Below are positions 41,337-51,171 of a DNA stretch of 64,000 bases, piece after piece. How positions within the stretch are numbered: position 1 is the stretch's first letter; each line of letters begins with the position of its first letter. This stretch comes from Pictodentalium vernedei (taxonomy: Eukaryota; Mollusca; Scaphopoda; Dentaliida; Dentaliidae), in the NCBI GenBank assembly GCA_031216915.1, contig CM062296.1, forward strand, positions 793,471,823 through 793,535,822, given 5' to 3'. The position numbers and the translations under genes were made by a program. The notes under the pieces were generated by a model. That model had not been told where the DNA came from and ran no database searches. It worked only from the letters and a program-made list of their open reading frames with translations.

Positions 41337-41984
41337 CTAATTTTTGTTTTCGCTCTCTATTTTATTATCATCAGAAACATAAAACTTGTCAAATCTGCTG
41401 CGATATTTTCCACAATTAAATTCGCTAGTCAAATTGATCACGACAAAATTGTGAAGTCCTCCATCCCAAACCCTCTTGCAGAATCTCCTGAATTCTTCTC
41501 TGTTCATGTCGTTTCCGATGTGATCTCCATAGATGTGATTGAGATTCTTGAGATCCTGGCGAAAGAGACACAGTAAAATAGCATTATCCCTTATCGTCTG
41601 TCTGGGCAGTCGAAAATAATTCTGAGACAGGTAGAAACAGTCCATGTTGCTGTGACGACCCCTAACGTAATACAATTTGCATCGGTTCTGTCTCTCCAAA
41701 AGCAGATCGTCGAAAATCATGAGATTCTTATTTTCCGATTTCAATTCTCTGGGATCCCTGCTGTCGAAAATTCTGGCTATGACGTTCTTGGGCAATCTAC
41801 GATCCATACACTCTCGAAGCAATCTGTATTCGGGTTGAAACAGACTCAACCAGCCGAGTTGCGACAACAGATTCATCAACAGATTGGTCTTTCCACAATT
41901 CGATTTTCCCACTATCAAGCCTCTTATGCTCTTGGGAAAGAACTCGTTATTCGACCTCTTGGTCACGGCGTCGTTCCAAGACAT
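41337..41984 (-). CDS. genome-packaging ATPase (A32/FtsK-HerA type), copy B
   Basis: An uninterrupted 215-codon frame. Walker A 'GLIVGKSNCGKTNLL' (residues ~23-37), Walker B 'KNLMIFDDLLLERQ' (~85-98), a 'YYVRGRHSNMDCFYLSQNYF' sensor-like segment and a C-terminal 'RVWDGGLHNFVVINL' block fit the family well. The upstream ATG used in copy A (MNIKD...) has become ACG here, so translation would start five codons later at 41984. The enzyme would pump element DNA into procapsids. It is one of the few copy B genes without a stop. Confidence 0.85.
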   Translation of the reverse strand: MSWNDAVTKRSNNEFFPKSIRGLIVGKSNCGKTNLLMNLLSQLGWLSLFQPEYRLLRECMDRRLPKNVIARIFDSRDPRELKSENKNLMIFDDLLLERQNRCKLYYVRGRHSNMDCFYLSQNYFRLPRQTIRDNAILLCLFRQDLKNLNHIYGDHIGNDMNREEFRRFCKRVWDGGLHNFVVINLTSEFNCGKYRSRFDKFYVSDDNKIESENKN

Positions 41985-42081
41985 ATCTTTGATGTTCGTT
42001 TTTTTTTATTTTTGGGGATTTTCAACCTCAATTTTTTTTATGTTTTTCAAACTCGGTTTATAAATATTTATTATTATTTAT

Positions 42082-42396
42082 TTATATTACACCGTTGCGG
42101 GTTCTCTTCAATCCAGATCCACTCGTCATTTTGGCTAAATCTTGTTTGGGTACCACAGCATCCTTGAAATCTTTCCAACTTTTCGGTGATCGCTCTAAAG
42201 TACCTCGCTTCTCCGGTGGACTGATCAACTTATCGATCAACGTGCCCTCTTGCCAACCAACGAAGCAATCCTACAACTCGGTTGATGCATGTTTTCTACC
42301 TGCATCGCTCATGAACGCTCGCATTATAGAATCAACGATATCAGAACCACCTTGAACGTAAGTTCTGACATATCCCCTGTTCTTTATTACCAACAT
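42082..42396 (-). pseudogene. small basic virion-type protein, copy B
   Basis: The start 'MLVIKNRGYVRTYVQGGS' at 42396 and the end (stop 42082-42084) match copy A 14979-15359. The central Ala/Lys helix region is partly deleted and the frame shifts near 42280. Confidence 0.6.
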
Positions 42397-42531
42397 ATTT
42401 TTATTTTATAATATATTTTGTTTTTTCGCTCGTAAATCGTTTTTTTGTTTAAATACTTTTATTATTTTTCGTGCAGATTTACTTTATTTTATTTATCTAT
42501 TTCTTTGTTTTTTCCCTCTACTTATTATATA

Positions 42532-43307
42532 TCAATCCTTCAATTCGTTCATCAACCTTTTATAATCTCGTCTATCCAAGACCTTCTGCCTCAACAATTC
42601 GTCGCATATACTCACTATCTGATTATCCACTCCAGTATTACCAGCGCGCCGACAAACCATCAACAATTTCAATCTCTCGAACAGAGCATGGGAATCACGG
42701 GGAAGAAAAGTGGTCGTCACTCCCTTTCCCGTCACCAATTCGACGAATTTCTTTCCTGATCCGTGTAATCTTCAGGCTTGTCGAAAAGGAGCAATTGGAG
42801 CAGTCCAGGAGTTAATTCATACCTATTCAAACCGACGATTAAATCCTCGTCATCCATTTCCACTTCAGTGTCGCCCACAAATTTCCTACCGCTCTAATCC
42901 TCACGAATTCCATACAACAGATCTCTCTTACCACAATCGTCGGACGATGCAGTGCTACTAGTGGTAATAGTTGAAGCTGTATCATCGCTCTCGCTCACAT
43001 CAGTTTCGATTCTCATGGAAACGTAATCCGGTGAAGATCTTTGAAAGGAGAACTGCCTTGTAAAACTATCAGGCAACGAACCCGTTCTCAAAGAACTCTC
43101 TTTTATAGGTCTCATTTCCTCGACGATCTCCTTCTTGCTTCGTTCCTGAACCTCCGTCACGGGCTTGAATAGTTTGGTGGTCTCTTGTCTTAATTCCATC
43201 TCTCCCAATCATCTGCTTCTGTCGGCGGATCGAATGCTTTTCTTGACTCGTTCATATTCGTCCACGAGTTCGTCCCTTCGCTTGGAATCTTTGATGTGTA
43301 AAAACAT
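42532..43307 (-). pseudogene. conserved Polinton protein (DUF8207-like), copy B
   Basis: Begins at 43307 (MFLHIKDSKRRDEL). A TGA near 43212 stands where copy A has an Arg codon, then a 104-codon frame to about 42894 and further pieces to 42532. It keeps the segment lost from copy A ('GRKFVGDTEVEMDDEDLIVG' near 42870), but lacks about 120 bases present in copy A before the 'KFVELVTGKG' segment. The two copies thus document complementary losses. Role unknown. Confidence 0.65.
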
Positions 43308-43479
43308 TTTTGTTCTCTCGATTATTAATATTTCTTTTTAGAGTGTGGTAACGTCGATTATTTTGTTATTCTCAAAATTAAATGTGATTATTTTTATGTT
43401 TTTAAATAAATAAAAATTTATGTCTTTAATATATATAACTAAAACCAGTTGGAAAGAAAAAGAAAAAACATTAGAAATG

Positions 43480-44170
43480 AAACCTCGATAATGCGTCGCT
43501 TCAAACGTGTTAAATCACATCAACAGTTATTTTCCGACAATGAGAAACTTAGAGTTAATCTCAAATAAACATCGATAAATACACCACTTTCAAATGCATT
43601 AGATCACGTAGAAGTTATTTTCCCCACACTGAAAAACAAACTTCAGGTCGATCTCAAAATAAAAACCATCGATAAGGCGTTGCTTCAAACGCATTAAATC
43701 ACATCAACAGTTATTTCCAACAATGAGAAACGTAGAGTTAGTCTCAAATAAACATCGATAAAATACAGCGCTTTCAAACACGTTAAATCACGTAGACAGT
43801 TATTTTCCCCACTCTGAAAAACAAACTTGAGGTCGATCTCAAAATAAAAACCATCGATAAAATGCGTTGCTTCAAATGCGTTAAAAATCACATCAGCGGT
43901 TATTCCCACAATGAGAAAAACTTAAAAAGTTAAAATCTCAAATAAATATCGACAAAACAATGCTTTCAAACGCGTTTAAATAACATAGACAGTTATTTTC
44001 CTCACACTGAAAAACAAACTTGGAGTCGATCTCAAAATAAAACCATCGATAAATGCGTTGCTCCAAACGTGTTAAAAATCATATCAGCGGTTATTTTCTC
44101 ACCATGGAGAAAACTCAAATAGTTAAAATCACAAATAACATCGATAAATACATTTCAAAACGCGTTAAAT
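43480..44170. repeat. subterminal tandem array, copy B
   Basis: About four units of ~190 bp (starts near 43490, 43677, 43865 and 44050). Each consists of two related halves with 'CAGTTATTTTCC..CA(A/C)TGA' and 'TCTCAAATAAACATCGATAAA'. 43321-43479 before it is AT-rich non-coding. No genes. Copy A has no equivalent array. Confidence 0.75.
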
Positions 44171-44345
44171 CAGAAAGAAATTAGAGTAGAATACTCAGTG
44201 TTTTAAGTAATGACACAATTTTCTGATTAACATATCTTCAAAAGAGCACACTTTTTGCAAACAGGAAAAATGTTCTCTCGCGTTTCGGTTCGAGAAATAT
44301 TAACAAAACGCTTTTTGACGAGACACACTTCTTAACTATTGTCGC

Positions 44346-44462
44346 CTCTTAAATCAAAACTCAATTTACATCCCATTGACAAACTGATTTGTTTACAATC
44401 TTTAAATAAATCAAAACTCAATTTACATCCCATTGACAAACTGATTTGTTTACAATCTTTAA
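44346..44462. repeat. ~56 bp direct duplication, copy B
   Basis: 'AAATCAAAACTCAATTTACATC...TGTTTACAATCTTTAAA' occurs twice in tandem. Surrounding 44170-44750 is AT-rich and shows no gene. Confidence 0.7.
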
Positions 44463-44749
44463 ACTCTCTTGACAATTTCACCACTTGATTTATTGAATGA
44501 AAAACCGTTCATTTACACATGCATCGTTAAACAACTAAGTGCAGATGAAATAAAAACTCGACAAAAGTGATCTATTACAATTTACCTCAAAACTCATAAC
44601 GATTTTTATTTTTCATATGTTTCCCCCTCCACTCTTCGCCGTTTTTTCGACCGCGATCGATCGCACCGCCGTCTAGACCGCGACTACAAACCTGGAGAGA
44701 AAATTTCCCTCCATTCTAATTTTTCGACATTTCTTAATTTTGATATTTT

Positions 44750-44947
44750 GCTCTCCTAGAATCCCCACAAGTTGGTCATCGCGTCCTAGACGGTTCGATC
44801 GATCGTTGGCGAACGTTGGGGAAACATTTTAGGTCGATTTTCGTAAATTTTTCCTTCCGCGCGAATTGTGCTGAATTCGCACTCGTTCGCCAACGGCTGT
44901 TTGAACCGTCTAGGACACGATAAGCTACTTGTGGGGATTCTAGGACA
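44750..44947. repeat. subterminal foldback in copy B terminus
   Basis: The left arm 'TCCTAGAATCCCCACAAG' then 'GTCCTAGACGGTTC' is mirrored by 'GAACCGTCTAGGAC' and 'CTTGTGGGGATTCTAGGA'. Arms span ~80 bases with mismatches; the centre holds an inner 'GTTGGCGAACG/CGTTCGCCAAC' pair. It is about 130 bases from the copy B end and may be part of its diverged TIR. Confidence 0.65.
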
Positions 44948-45076
44948 AAATGTACAAAACATGTTTGTACATTTCATGTACATTTTAATACTGAACTCTA
45001 TGGGTATATGTACGTGTACGTGTACATGTACATTTTTCGAAAAAAAGTGTCCTGGTATCCCCCGTTTCTACCTACT

Positions 45077-46043
45077 CTTATATCATAAAGTGTCTTGTAC
45101 AGGAGGAGACCTAATGATGGATGAAAAGTTCCAGGTTTTCCCTGTTTCCGAAACTACATTGATTCCGTTGTCTGAAATAGTCTGCTTTTTGATTGACTTG
45201 CCACCAAAACAAACGAATCTTCGTTGAACACAATATTAGGGCGTCAAGTGAAAATAATTGCTAATTTCCACGTCTATACACGCTAAAAACTAAAGTGTTA
45301 AAAACTACACTTGAAGTGCTGTATTTAACACTTACTAAGAGCTGAACTAGCACTTTGTTCAAATGTAGATATCCCAGAACTTGACAGGTGTTACAATAAT
45401 ACCACTTGACAAGTGTAATGTCGCGACACTTAAAAGGAAACAACGCAGATGACGCGGATCAGGCTCGAACTCTCGAGCCTGATCCGTGTCATCTGCGTTG
45501 TGTCCTTTTAATTATGTACCCACCAAGCGCAAATCAAATTATGGACGATTGTGGAAGAACCACCAATGCTAGACACATGGGAAGTGCCATCCATTCAAGT
45601 TTCAGATGTCTGACGATTGTAATGTCTAAGTGCTTAAAGCATTGCACTTTCAGTGTTAAAATCAAACCCTAAGAGTTAGAATGGGTTCAACACCTTGAAA
45701 GTGTCAGTTTTAACACTTTAGTTTTTAGTGTGTAAGGTGGTGCAGCATCAAAAACTTGAAAGCTGGAAGAGTTGATTCAAGACTCGATTCTATTCAAAAT
45801 CCTTCGCCTGATTCGATTCGAGATTCAATTTTACCCAAACTTTGTGATTTGCAAGAATGTCCTAGAAATAACACGGGGTCCCTTACAAGAGAAAATATCT
45901 AAAACATCAATCGAGATGACAATGTCCCTATTGAAAAGAAGTGTGGGGGGGGGGGGGGGTCACACCCCTATACCCCTTCTTAGTTATACCCTGGTTGTTT
46001 ATAAACAATAACCATTGCATTCTGATATTTGATTTTGATGTAC
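45077..46043. repeat. paralogous repeat R2, copy 2 (interrupted)
   Basis: Collinear with 4327-5120 from 'CTTATATCATAAAG' onwards. It carries a different MITE (45279-45732) at the same TA used in the first copy. After the transposon 46044-52601 it resumes at 52602-52770. No gene. Confidence 0.75.
45279..45732. mobile_element. MITE family M2, copy 1 (TA target)
   Basis: Ends CAC(G/A)CTAAAAACTAAAGTGTTAAAA and its inverse, flanked by TA at 45277-45278 and 45733-45734. Interior ~40 bp palindrome around 'GATCAGGCTCGAACTCTCGAGCCTGATC' at about 45445-45510. The second copy is 62898-63351 with the internal part inverted. Confidence 0.8.
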
Positions 46044-46373
46044 TAGCGGGGGAGGAATTCGTCACATACAGGTGAATTGTGCACTTGGTGATACCTTCTT
46101 GAAATTTGGCACACTGTTAGTGTAGGCTATGAGGTTCTCAAAAACGATCGGCTACAAGTTGACACCGACCGGTGGCGACCAGTAGCGGCACAATCCAAAA
46201 TGGCCGCCAGCGGCTGAAGGGAACCTCCTTTTCGACGGTCTACCGACTATACATCCGATTGTAAGGGCGCGAAAGTGAACTCTGATCCACGCACGTGTTG
46301 GAAACAGACGTGGGAGATGATGTAGAATAAAACGAGATTCTCTATACGGACGCATCAATTTCTTGGAACTTGA

Positions 46374-46451
46374 AAAGAGCGTTGTTTCTCCGGGATCAGC
46401 GTCATTCAGGCAAACCTGAATGACGCTGATCCCGGAGAAACAACGCTCTTT
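46374..46451. promoter_or_regulatory. perfect 37-bp-arm hairpin in transposase leader
   Basis: AAAGAGCGTTGTTTCTCCGG ... CCTG then CAAA then the inverse. Immediately left, 46329-46370 is an antisense copy of coding bases 46637-46679 of the transposase. A transcript from this leader could fold on itself and pair with the coding region. Confidence 0.7.
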
Positions 46452-46566
46452 ATGAAGCAGTCTCTTTGCCATACAATCTCTTGTTTGGCGTAATTCCGCA
46501 AGCAATTCTGATTTGTCTGTCGAAATTAATTCGAGAACGCGATTGTTCACAAAAATCATTCACAGA

Positions 46567-49500
46567 ATGAGTGAGAATCCTCTTCGTGTACGGACTAGTA
46601 CTGACTGGGAACGTTGTTGCTTTTGCCAGCAAGACAGTTCCAAGAAATTGATGCGTCCGTATAGAGAATCTCGTTTTCATGACGCCTATAAAGCTATTGA
46701 GGAAGACATAACGCGCTTCCTAGATAATGGCGTTGAGCTTCCATATAATTTGACCATTGATTGTTTGATGAGAGAGAGTGATGAGTGTATGTCGATGTCA
46801 CTGTTGACGAATAAGGCAATATATCATAAGACATGCCGTGACAGTATTCGGACTCACATCGTACAGCGCGTGCTACACAAGCGAGAGCGAAATGAGGCAG
46901 TGGCATCCTGCTCCACGCTGAGTCCTAAAAGAACACGGACAAGTTTTGAATCTGGCTGTGACAGGAAACTGCCCCAGTGTGTTTATTGTCACAAACGCGA
47001 AGGTGACAGCAGTGAGCCTATTTGCAGATCAATGTCTGATAACAATAAACTCAAAATTATGGCAAAGGAAGCCGAGAACTGGGTTGTTTTTTCTCGGGTC
47101 AATGCAGCATTTGATTCCGCTGCTAGTGATCTTTACTATCACAAAACCTGTTATTGTAAGCTTGCCAATGAAGCACGAGCGGCTAAATCTAAAAAGTCGA
47201 AGAACGCCGAACATTCCGCGTCAGGCCTGCCCTATGACCCTCTCGTTATGGCAGAGCTCATAACATTTGTTGAACACAACGATTCCGCGATGAAGCTTGT
47301 CGATCTCAAGAATCTGTACAGTCGGAGGTTGAAGCAAGTCGGTTCTGATTGGCTTAGTGAAGAAATACATTCCACTCGATTCAAAGAACATTTGTTGCAG
47401 AAATTGGGCGATGGCTGGGACGCCTTCACACAGGGTAGAGATGTGTTTATTTCAAGTAGGTTTCGAGTTGGCTCCTTGTTGTCCGAATCTTTAACTCGTA
47501 TAGTGTCTGAGGAAGAGGCAAAAAAGATAGTTGATGTGGGTCTTCTTCTGCGTAAACACATACTCATATCTCAAGCTCCTTTCACGGGATCATTTTCATC
47601 TTATTGCTTGAGCGAGCCTGTACCCAACTCACTCCTGACTCTTCTTAGAGTTCTACTTGAGGGCACATGTAGTATACAGAACTTAGGCGATGATGAGACT
47701 GTTAATGCCAAGACTCGAGTGGCTTGTACTATTTCACAGATGTTGATCAGCAATTCAGCGAAACGCTCCGAACATGCACAAAATGTTCACCAGAGACGTG
47801 ACAGAGAAACTCCAATGCCTCTTTATGTGGGTTTGAAGTTGCATGCCCATGATCGTATGAAAAATCTTATCAGAGATTTTCATCAAATGGGACTCTCTGT
47901 CTCTTATGATCGCGTAATGGATGTTCGCAGGAGTTTCGCGAGAGCTGTTTCACTGCGGTTCAAGAACGAAGGTGTTGTAGTCCCAGCTAACTGCAAACGT
48001 AATGTTTTCTCGATAGGAACCACTGATAACATTGATGTATCTGGTAGATCTGATATGCATGGTACGTCCATCACACTCATTGGTCAACTGAGCAGGGACA
48101 ATGTGGGTACTGATCCCCCACCACTGAGTTTAGATGTTCCAGAAGACACACAAATTGAACTCCCAGACGACTATGCATTTGTTCCTTTCGTTGAAGACTT
48201 TGGTGGGGACATCAGGCTTGAATCTCCAGATGAATGTAATGTACGGCCCAATGAATATGCAGATTTGAACGTGGGAGAGAATGACTGGTTGTCTCATGTG
48301 TCACAGATCAGCAATAAAGGGAAGGTTGATGGCAGCTGGCAGCTTGATGAAGTCCCTGTGACCTTTTCAGGCTTCTTTTCAAAACATGAAGATCAAGACA
48401 ATGTCAAACCTCGTGCAGTTATTGGGGTATTCCCTGTTTTCAGTGAGCAGAAAGCGGACTCACTCAGTATGCAGAAGCATGCTATGTATGTGGTCAGGGA
48501 AGCTACTGCTTTCGTAAACCCCGGCCAGATACCTGTCATTGAAGGTGACTGTCCGTTGTATGCCAGGCAGAAAAAATGTCAATGGCTGTTCCCAGAGGAG
48601 ATAGGTGAGGATCGAATGGTGTGTATGATTGGATTCCTGCATCTTGAAATGTGCACCCAAGAAGCTGGTGGTAAGCTTATGGGTGGTTCTGGTTGGGAGC
48701 GAATGTTTCACCTCGCAAAGATATTCACACCCGGTGTAGCATCATCCCTACTTGGTGGGAAACATGTCAAGAGGACGCGACAGGCATATCTTCTCACTCT
48801 AGCTTGGCTTGAGATCCTCAGAAAGAATGCTTATGAGATTTACTGTCAGCAGACTGGGCCCCATGAGTCATTTGAAATGTGGGAACAGAGGATTCTTTCA
48901 CAATCTCCAACTGCGCGCTATTGGGGTGAAATCGTTCGGAACTTTCTCTTGACAAGCTGTCAATTCGTTCGGAACCAACGAATCGGTAACTGGCCTGGTA
49001 CACTGTGTTCTATCGATGAGTTGTGCAGTTACTTTTTTGCCCTAGGACATACAAATTATTGTCGGTGGGTCCCCGTATTTCTGAGAGACATGTCTCAGCT
49101 ACCCAGGCGGCATCCTTCAATCCACAACAAATTCATGGAAGGCCATTTTGTGGTCCAGCGTAGTGAGAGGAAGTTCAGTATGATGGGTTTAGATCAGAGC
49201 CAAGAACATAGTATCCAACTACTCAAAGAAGACAGTGGTCCAAAAGGTCTCTATGGCCAGGCTGAAGAGAAAGTCGTTATTGAGCTTTCAAGGTCAGAAG
49301 TTCTGCGTGTTATAGATGAGTATGAATATGCAAGTTTCCACACAACATCATCAGATAACACGGAACACCCGGAAAGTTCGGTATCAGAGCAGAAAAAATT
49401 TCTGAATCAATTGAAATCTCTCCTCGATCTGGTGAATCAGGGACTCATTATCAACCCTTATGATGAAACTAGTGGTCAGCTGGTGACATTAGATACTGGT

Positions 49501-51171
49501 GAATATATGGACCCCGAAGTTAGTAAGAGTTTACGGTCATTACCCGAAAGGGGCAAGCATTTATATTCCACTTTCTTGAAGGAAAGGCTTGTGGAATGCA
49601 CCGTACCCCTGAATGATGTTATTCCCAAGGCAAATATATATACCTTCCTTAACCCACCCCCAGCCAACCTGGACAAAGGCCGAGACAAACTCATGTCAAG
49701 TAAAGCAACTGCCGCAATAGTTACCCAGATGTTCGTTTCACTGCAAGCCCGGCCTGATTCAAACATGGATGAGTTTTTCATGCACGAGAATGCACGTGAT
49801 CCGCCAGCATTATCCGATAGAGGTAAGCTACGGAGTGGGACAAAATCTCAAATTCTCAATTGTTTACCAGCTATTCCTGCACAAGGGAAGAATTCAGCAG
49901 CTAGACAAGCTTCAGTTGTTATCTTGGATATGCCTGCTGTAGTCCATGTAATCAAACCACAGAAAGCGGATCTGTTTGGAGAATATGCTCGATTGCAATT
50001 ATTGCCATACATCGAATCTCTGATTAACACGAACACCACAAGGGTTGATGCGATCTATGACTGTTACCCCGAAGGCAGTTTGAAGAATCAGACGCGAGCA
50101 AAACGCCTCGGTGAGACAGCAGTTAGGTTGATACGGGTGTCCGAGAACGTCCCTTTACCTAAAGGGAAGAATTGGCAGGCATTCTTGAAAGTTAGTGAGA
50201 ATAAAGACGAATTTTTCAAGTTCCTGTCTGCTGAACTGCTGAAATTAACATCAACATCCGAGTACCAGTTGTTAACGACATCAGGAGAATATGTACTATG
50301 CAATAAGGATGTTAGCTTATGTGACATATCTCCATCGAACCACGAGGAAGCAGACACGCGCATGATGCTTCATCTCAACCATGCAGTCTCACAAGGTCAC
50401 AAAATAGCTTTTCTTCGCACGGTTGATTCTGATGTCGTCATTCTGTCTTTGCACCATTTCGCAACATTCCGTGACCTTGGACTCAGTGAGCTGTGGATTG
50501 GGTTTGGAATTGGAAAGGCATATAAAGATATGCCAATTCATGAGATAGCTTCACAACTTGGACCTGATTACTGTAAGGCCCTGACTTTCTTCCACGCCTT
50601 CACAGGTTGTGATGTAACATCCAGCATGCTCGGCATTGGGAAGAAGACAGGATGGAATGCATGGATGAATTTTCCCGCATCAACTGAAATGATGATAGAA
50701 TTGACTGAGAATCCGCAAGTCTTTTCAGAGGATTCCCCTCATATGCAGCATATCGAAAAACTCACCATACAGATGTACAGTAACAGTTGTGTCAGTACAC
50801 GTGTCAATGATGCGAGACGGCATATGTTCACACATGGCCTTAAGTCTATGGAAAACATCCCGCCCACCAAAGCAGCTCTGTATCAACATGTAAAAAGGGT
50901 AATTCTTGTGTCATCTTTCATTTGGCATCGTGCTCTGCAGAAACACTTATGTGTGCCAGACCCATCACAGTACGGATGGGAGTGGAATCCACGTCTCAAT
51001 ATTCTGGTCCCATTTTGGACTCACCTAGGAGACGCAAGTGCTGCATGTGCACTGATGCTCCACTGTAGTTGTGCCAAGGCCTGCAAGGGCAATTGCAAAT
51101 GCTTGAAAGCTGGATTAAGGTGCACACCTTTGTGTAAGTGTGAAGGTGGCTGTTGTAACAATATTGAGTAG
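46567..51171 (+). CDS. Academ-like transposase/nuclease, 1534 aa, intact
   Basis: ATG 46567 (MSENPLRV) is preferred because no ATG precedes it in frame. Residues ~10-110 and ~130-215 are two zinc modules of C-x2-C ... 'YHKTC' type. A 'FSIGTTDNIDVSG' block lies near 480. A PIN/XPG-like nuclease spans roughly 1110-1370: 'VVILDMPAVVHVI' and 'RVDAIYDCY', then 'HEEADTRMMLH', 'TVDSDVVIL', 'FTGCDVTS' and 'GIGKKTGW', matching the EAxxxA, DxD, GCD and helix-hairpin-helix landmarks of FEN1/XPG enzymes. A Tesmin/TSO1-type CXC DNA-binding domain ('CKGNCKCLKAGLRC') closes the protein at ~1498-1530. There are no stops or introns. Family assignment to Academ is inference. Confidence 0.75.
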   Translation: MSENPLRVRTSTDWERCCFCQQDSSKKLMRPYRESRFHDAYKAIEEDITRFLDNGVELPYNLTIDCLMRESDECMSMSLLTNKAIYHKTCRDSIRTHIVQRVLHKRERNEAVASCSTLSPKRTRTSFESGCDRKLPQCVYCHKREGDSSEPICRSMSDNNKLKIMAKEAENWVVFSRVNAAFDSAASDLYYHKTCYCKLANEARAAKSKKSKNAEHSASGLPYDPLVMAELITFVEHNDSAMKLVDLKNLYSRRLKQVGSDWLSEEIHSTRFKEHLLQKLGDGWDAFTQGRDVFISSRFRVGSLLSESLTRIVSEEEAKKIVDVGLLLRKHILISQAPFTGSFSSYCLSEPVPNSLLTLLRVLLEGTCSIQNLGDDETVNAKTRVACTISQMLISNSAKRSEHAQNVHQRRDRETPMPLYVGLKLHAHDRMKNLIRDFHQMGLSVSYDRVMDVRRSFARAVSLRFKNEGVVVPANCKRNVFSIGTTDNIDVSGRSDMHGTSITLIGQLSRDNVGTDPPPLSLDVPEDTQIELPDDYAFVPFVEDFGGDIRLESPDECNVRPNEYADLNVGENDWLSHVSQISNKGKVDGSWQLDEVPVTFSGFFSKHEDQDNVKPRAVIGVFPVFSEQKADSLSMQKHAMYVVREATAFVNPGQIPVIEGDCPLYARQKKCQWLFPEEIGEDRMVCMIGFLHLEMCTQEAGGKLMGGSGWERMFHLAKIFTPGVASSLLGGKHVKRTRQAYLLTLAWLEILRKNAYEIYCQQTGPHESFEMWEQRILSQSPTARYWGEIVRNFLLTSCQFVRNQRIGNWPGTLCSIDELCSYFFALGHTNYCRWVPVFLRDMSQLPRRHPSIHNKFMEGHFVVQRSERKFSMMGLDQSQEHSIQLLKEDSGPKGLYGQAEEKVVIELSRSEVLRVIDEYEYASFHTTSSDNTEHPESSVSEQKKFLNQLKSLLDLVNQGLIINPYDETSGQLVTLDTGEYMDPEVSKSLRSLPERGKHLYSTFLKERLVECTVPLNDVIPKANIYTFLNPPPANLDKGRDKLMSSKATAAIVTQMFVSLQARPDSNMDEFFMHENARDPPALSDRGKLRSGTKSQILNCLPAIPAQGKNSAARQASVVILDMPAVVHVIKPQKADLFGEYARLQLLPYIESLINTNTTRVDAIYDCYPEGSLKNQTRAKRLGETAVRLIRVSENVPLPKGKNWQAFLKVSENKDEFFKFLSAELLKLTSTSEYQLLTTSGEYVLCNKDVSLCDISPSNHEEADTRMMLHLNHAVSQGHKIAFLRTVDSDVVILSLHHFATFRDLGLSELWIGFGIGKAYKDMPIHEIASQLGPDYCKALTFFHAFTGCDVTSSMLGIGKKTGWNAWMNFPASTEMMIELTENPQVFSEDSPHMQHIEKLTIQMYSNSCVSTRVNDARRHMFTHGLKSMENIPPTKAALYQHVKRVILVSSFIWHRALQKHLCVPDPSQYGWEWNPRLNILVPFWTHLGDASAACALMLHCSCAKACKGNCKCLKAGLRCTPLCKCEGGCCNNIE

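Larger units (their letters stand above)
29933..45076 (-). mobile_element. Polinton copy B, main body (opposite orientation)
   Basis: From the copy A insertion point to its own right end (...CTACCTACT, 45076), with a left remnant at 11918-12661. The gene order mirrors copy A: CARD-like cargo, palindrome, fiber, protease, polymerase, leader, gene U, small ORF, GLYLK protein, penton-like protein, ATPase, basic protein and DUF8207-like protein. The right end abuts the R2 repeat exactly where the uninterrupted copy of R2 (4320-5290) reads 'CTTATGACATAAAG'. The terminus shares AGTAGGT and an ACATGTACACGTAC segment with copy A, but the rest of the TIR has diverged. The integrase half is gone. Confidence 0.88.

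Noticed and set aside
12662-45076. Single giant palindromic virus genome or inverted dimer
   Set aside because: Genes of copy B continue on both sides of copy A, and copy A has its own TIRs and target duplication, so nesting explains the layout better.
46152-46559. 135-codon minus-strand ORF upstream of the transposase
   Set aside because: Its only familiar segment is the antisense copy of transposase coding sequence and the hairpin; it is a structural by-product.
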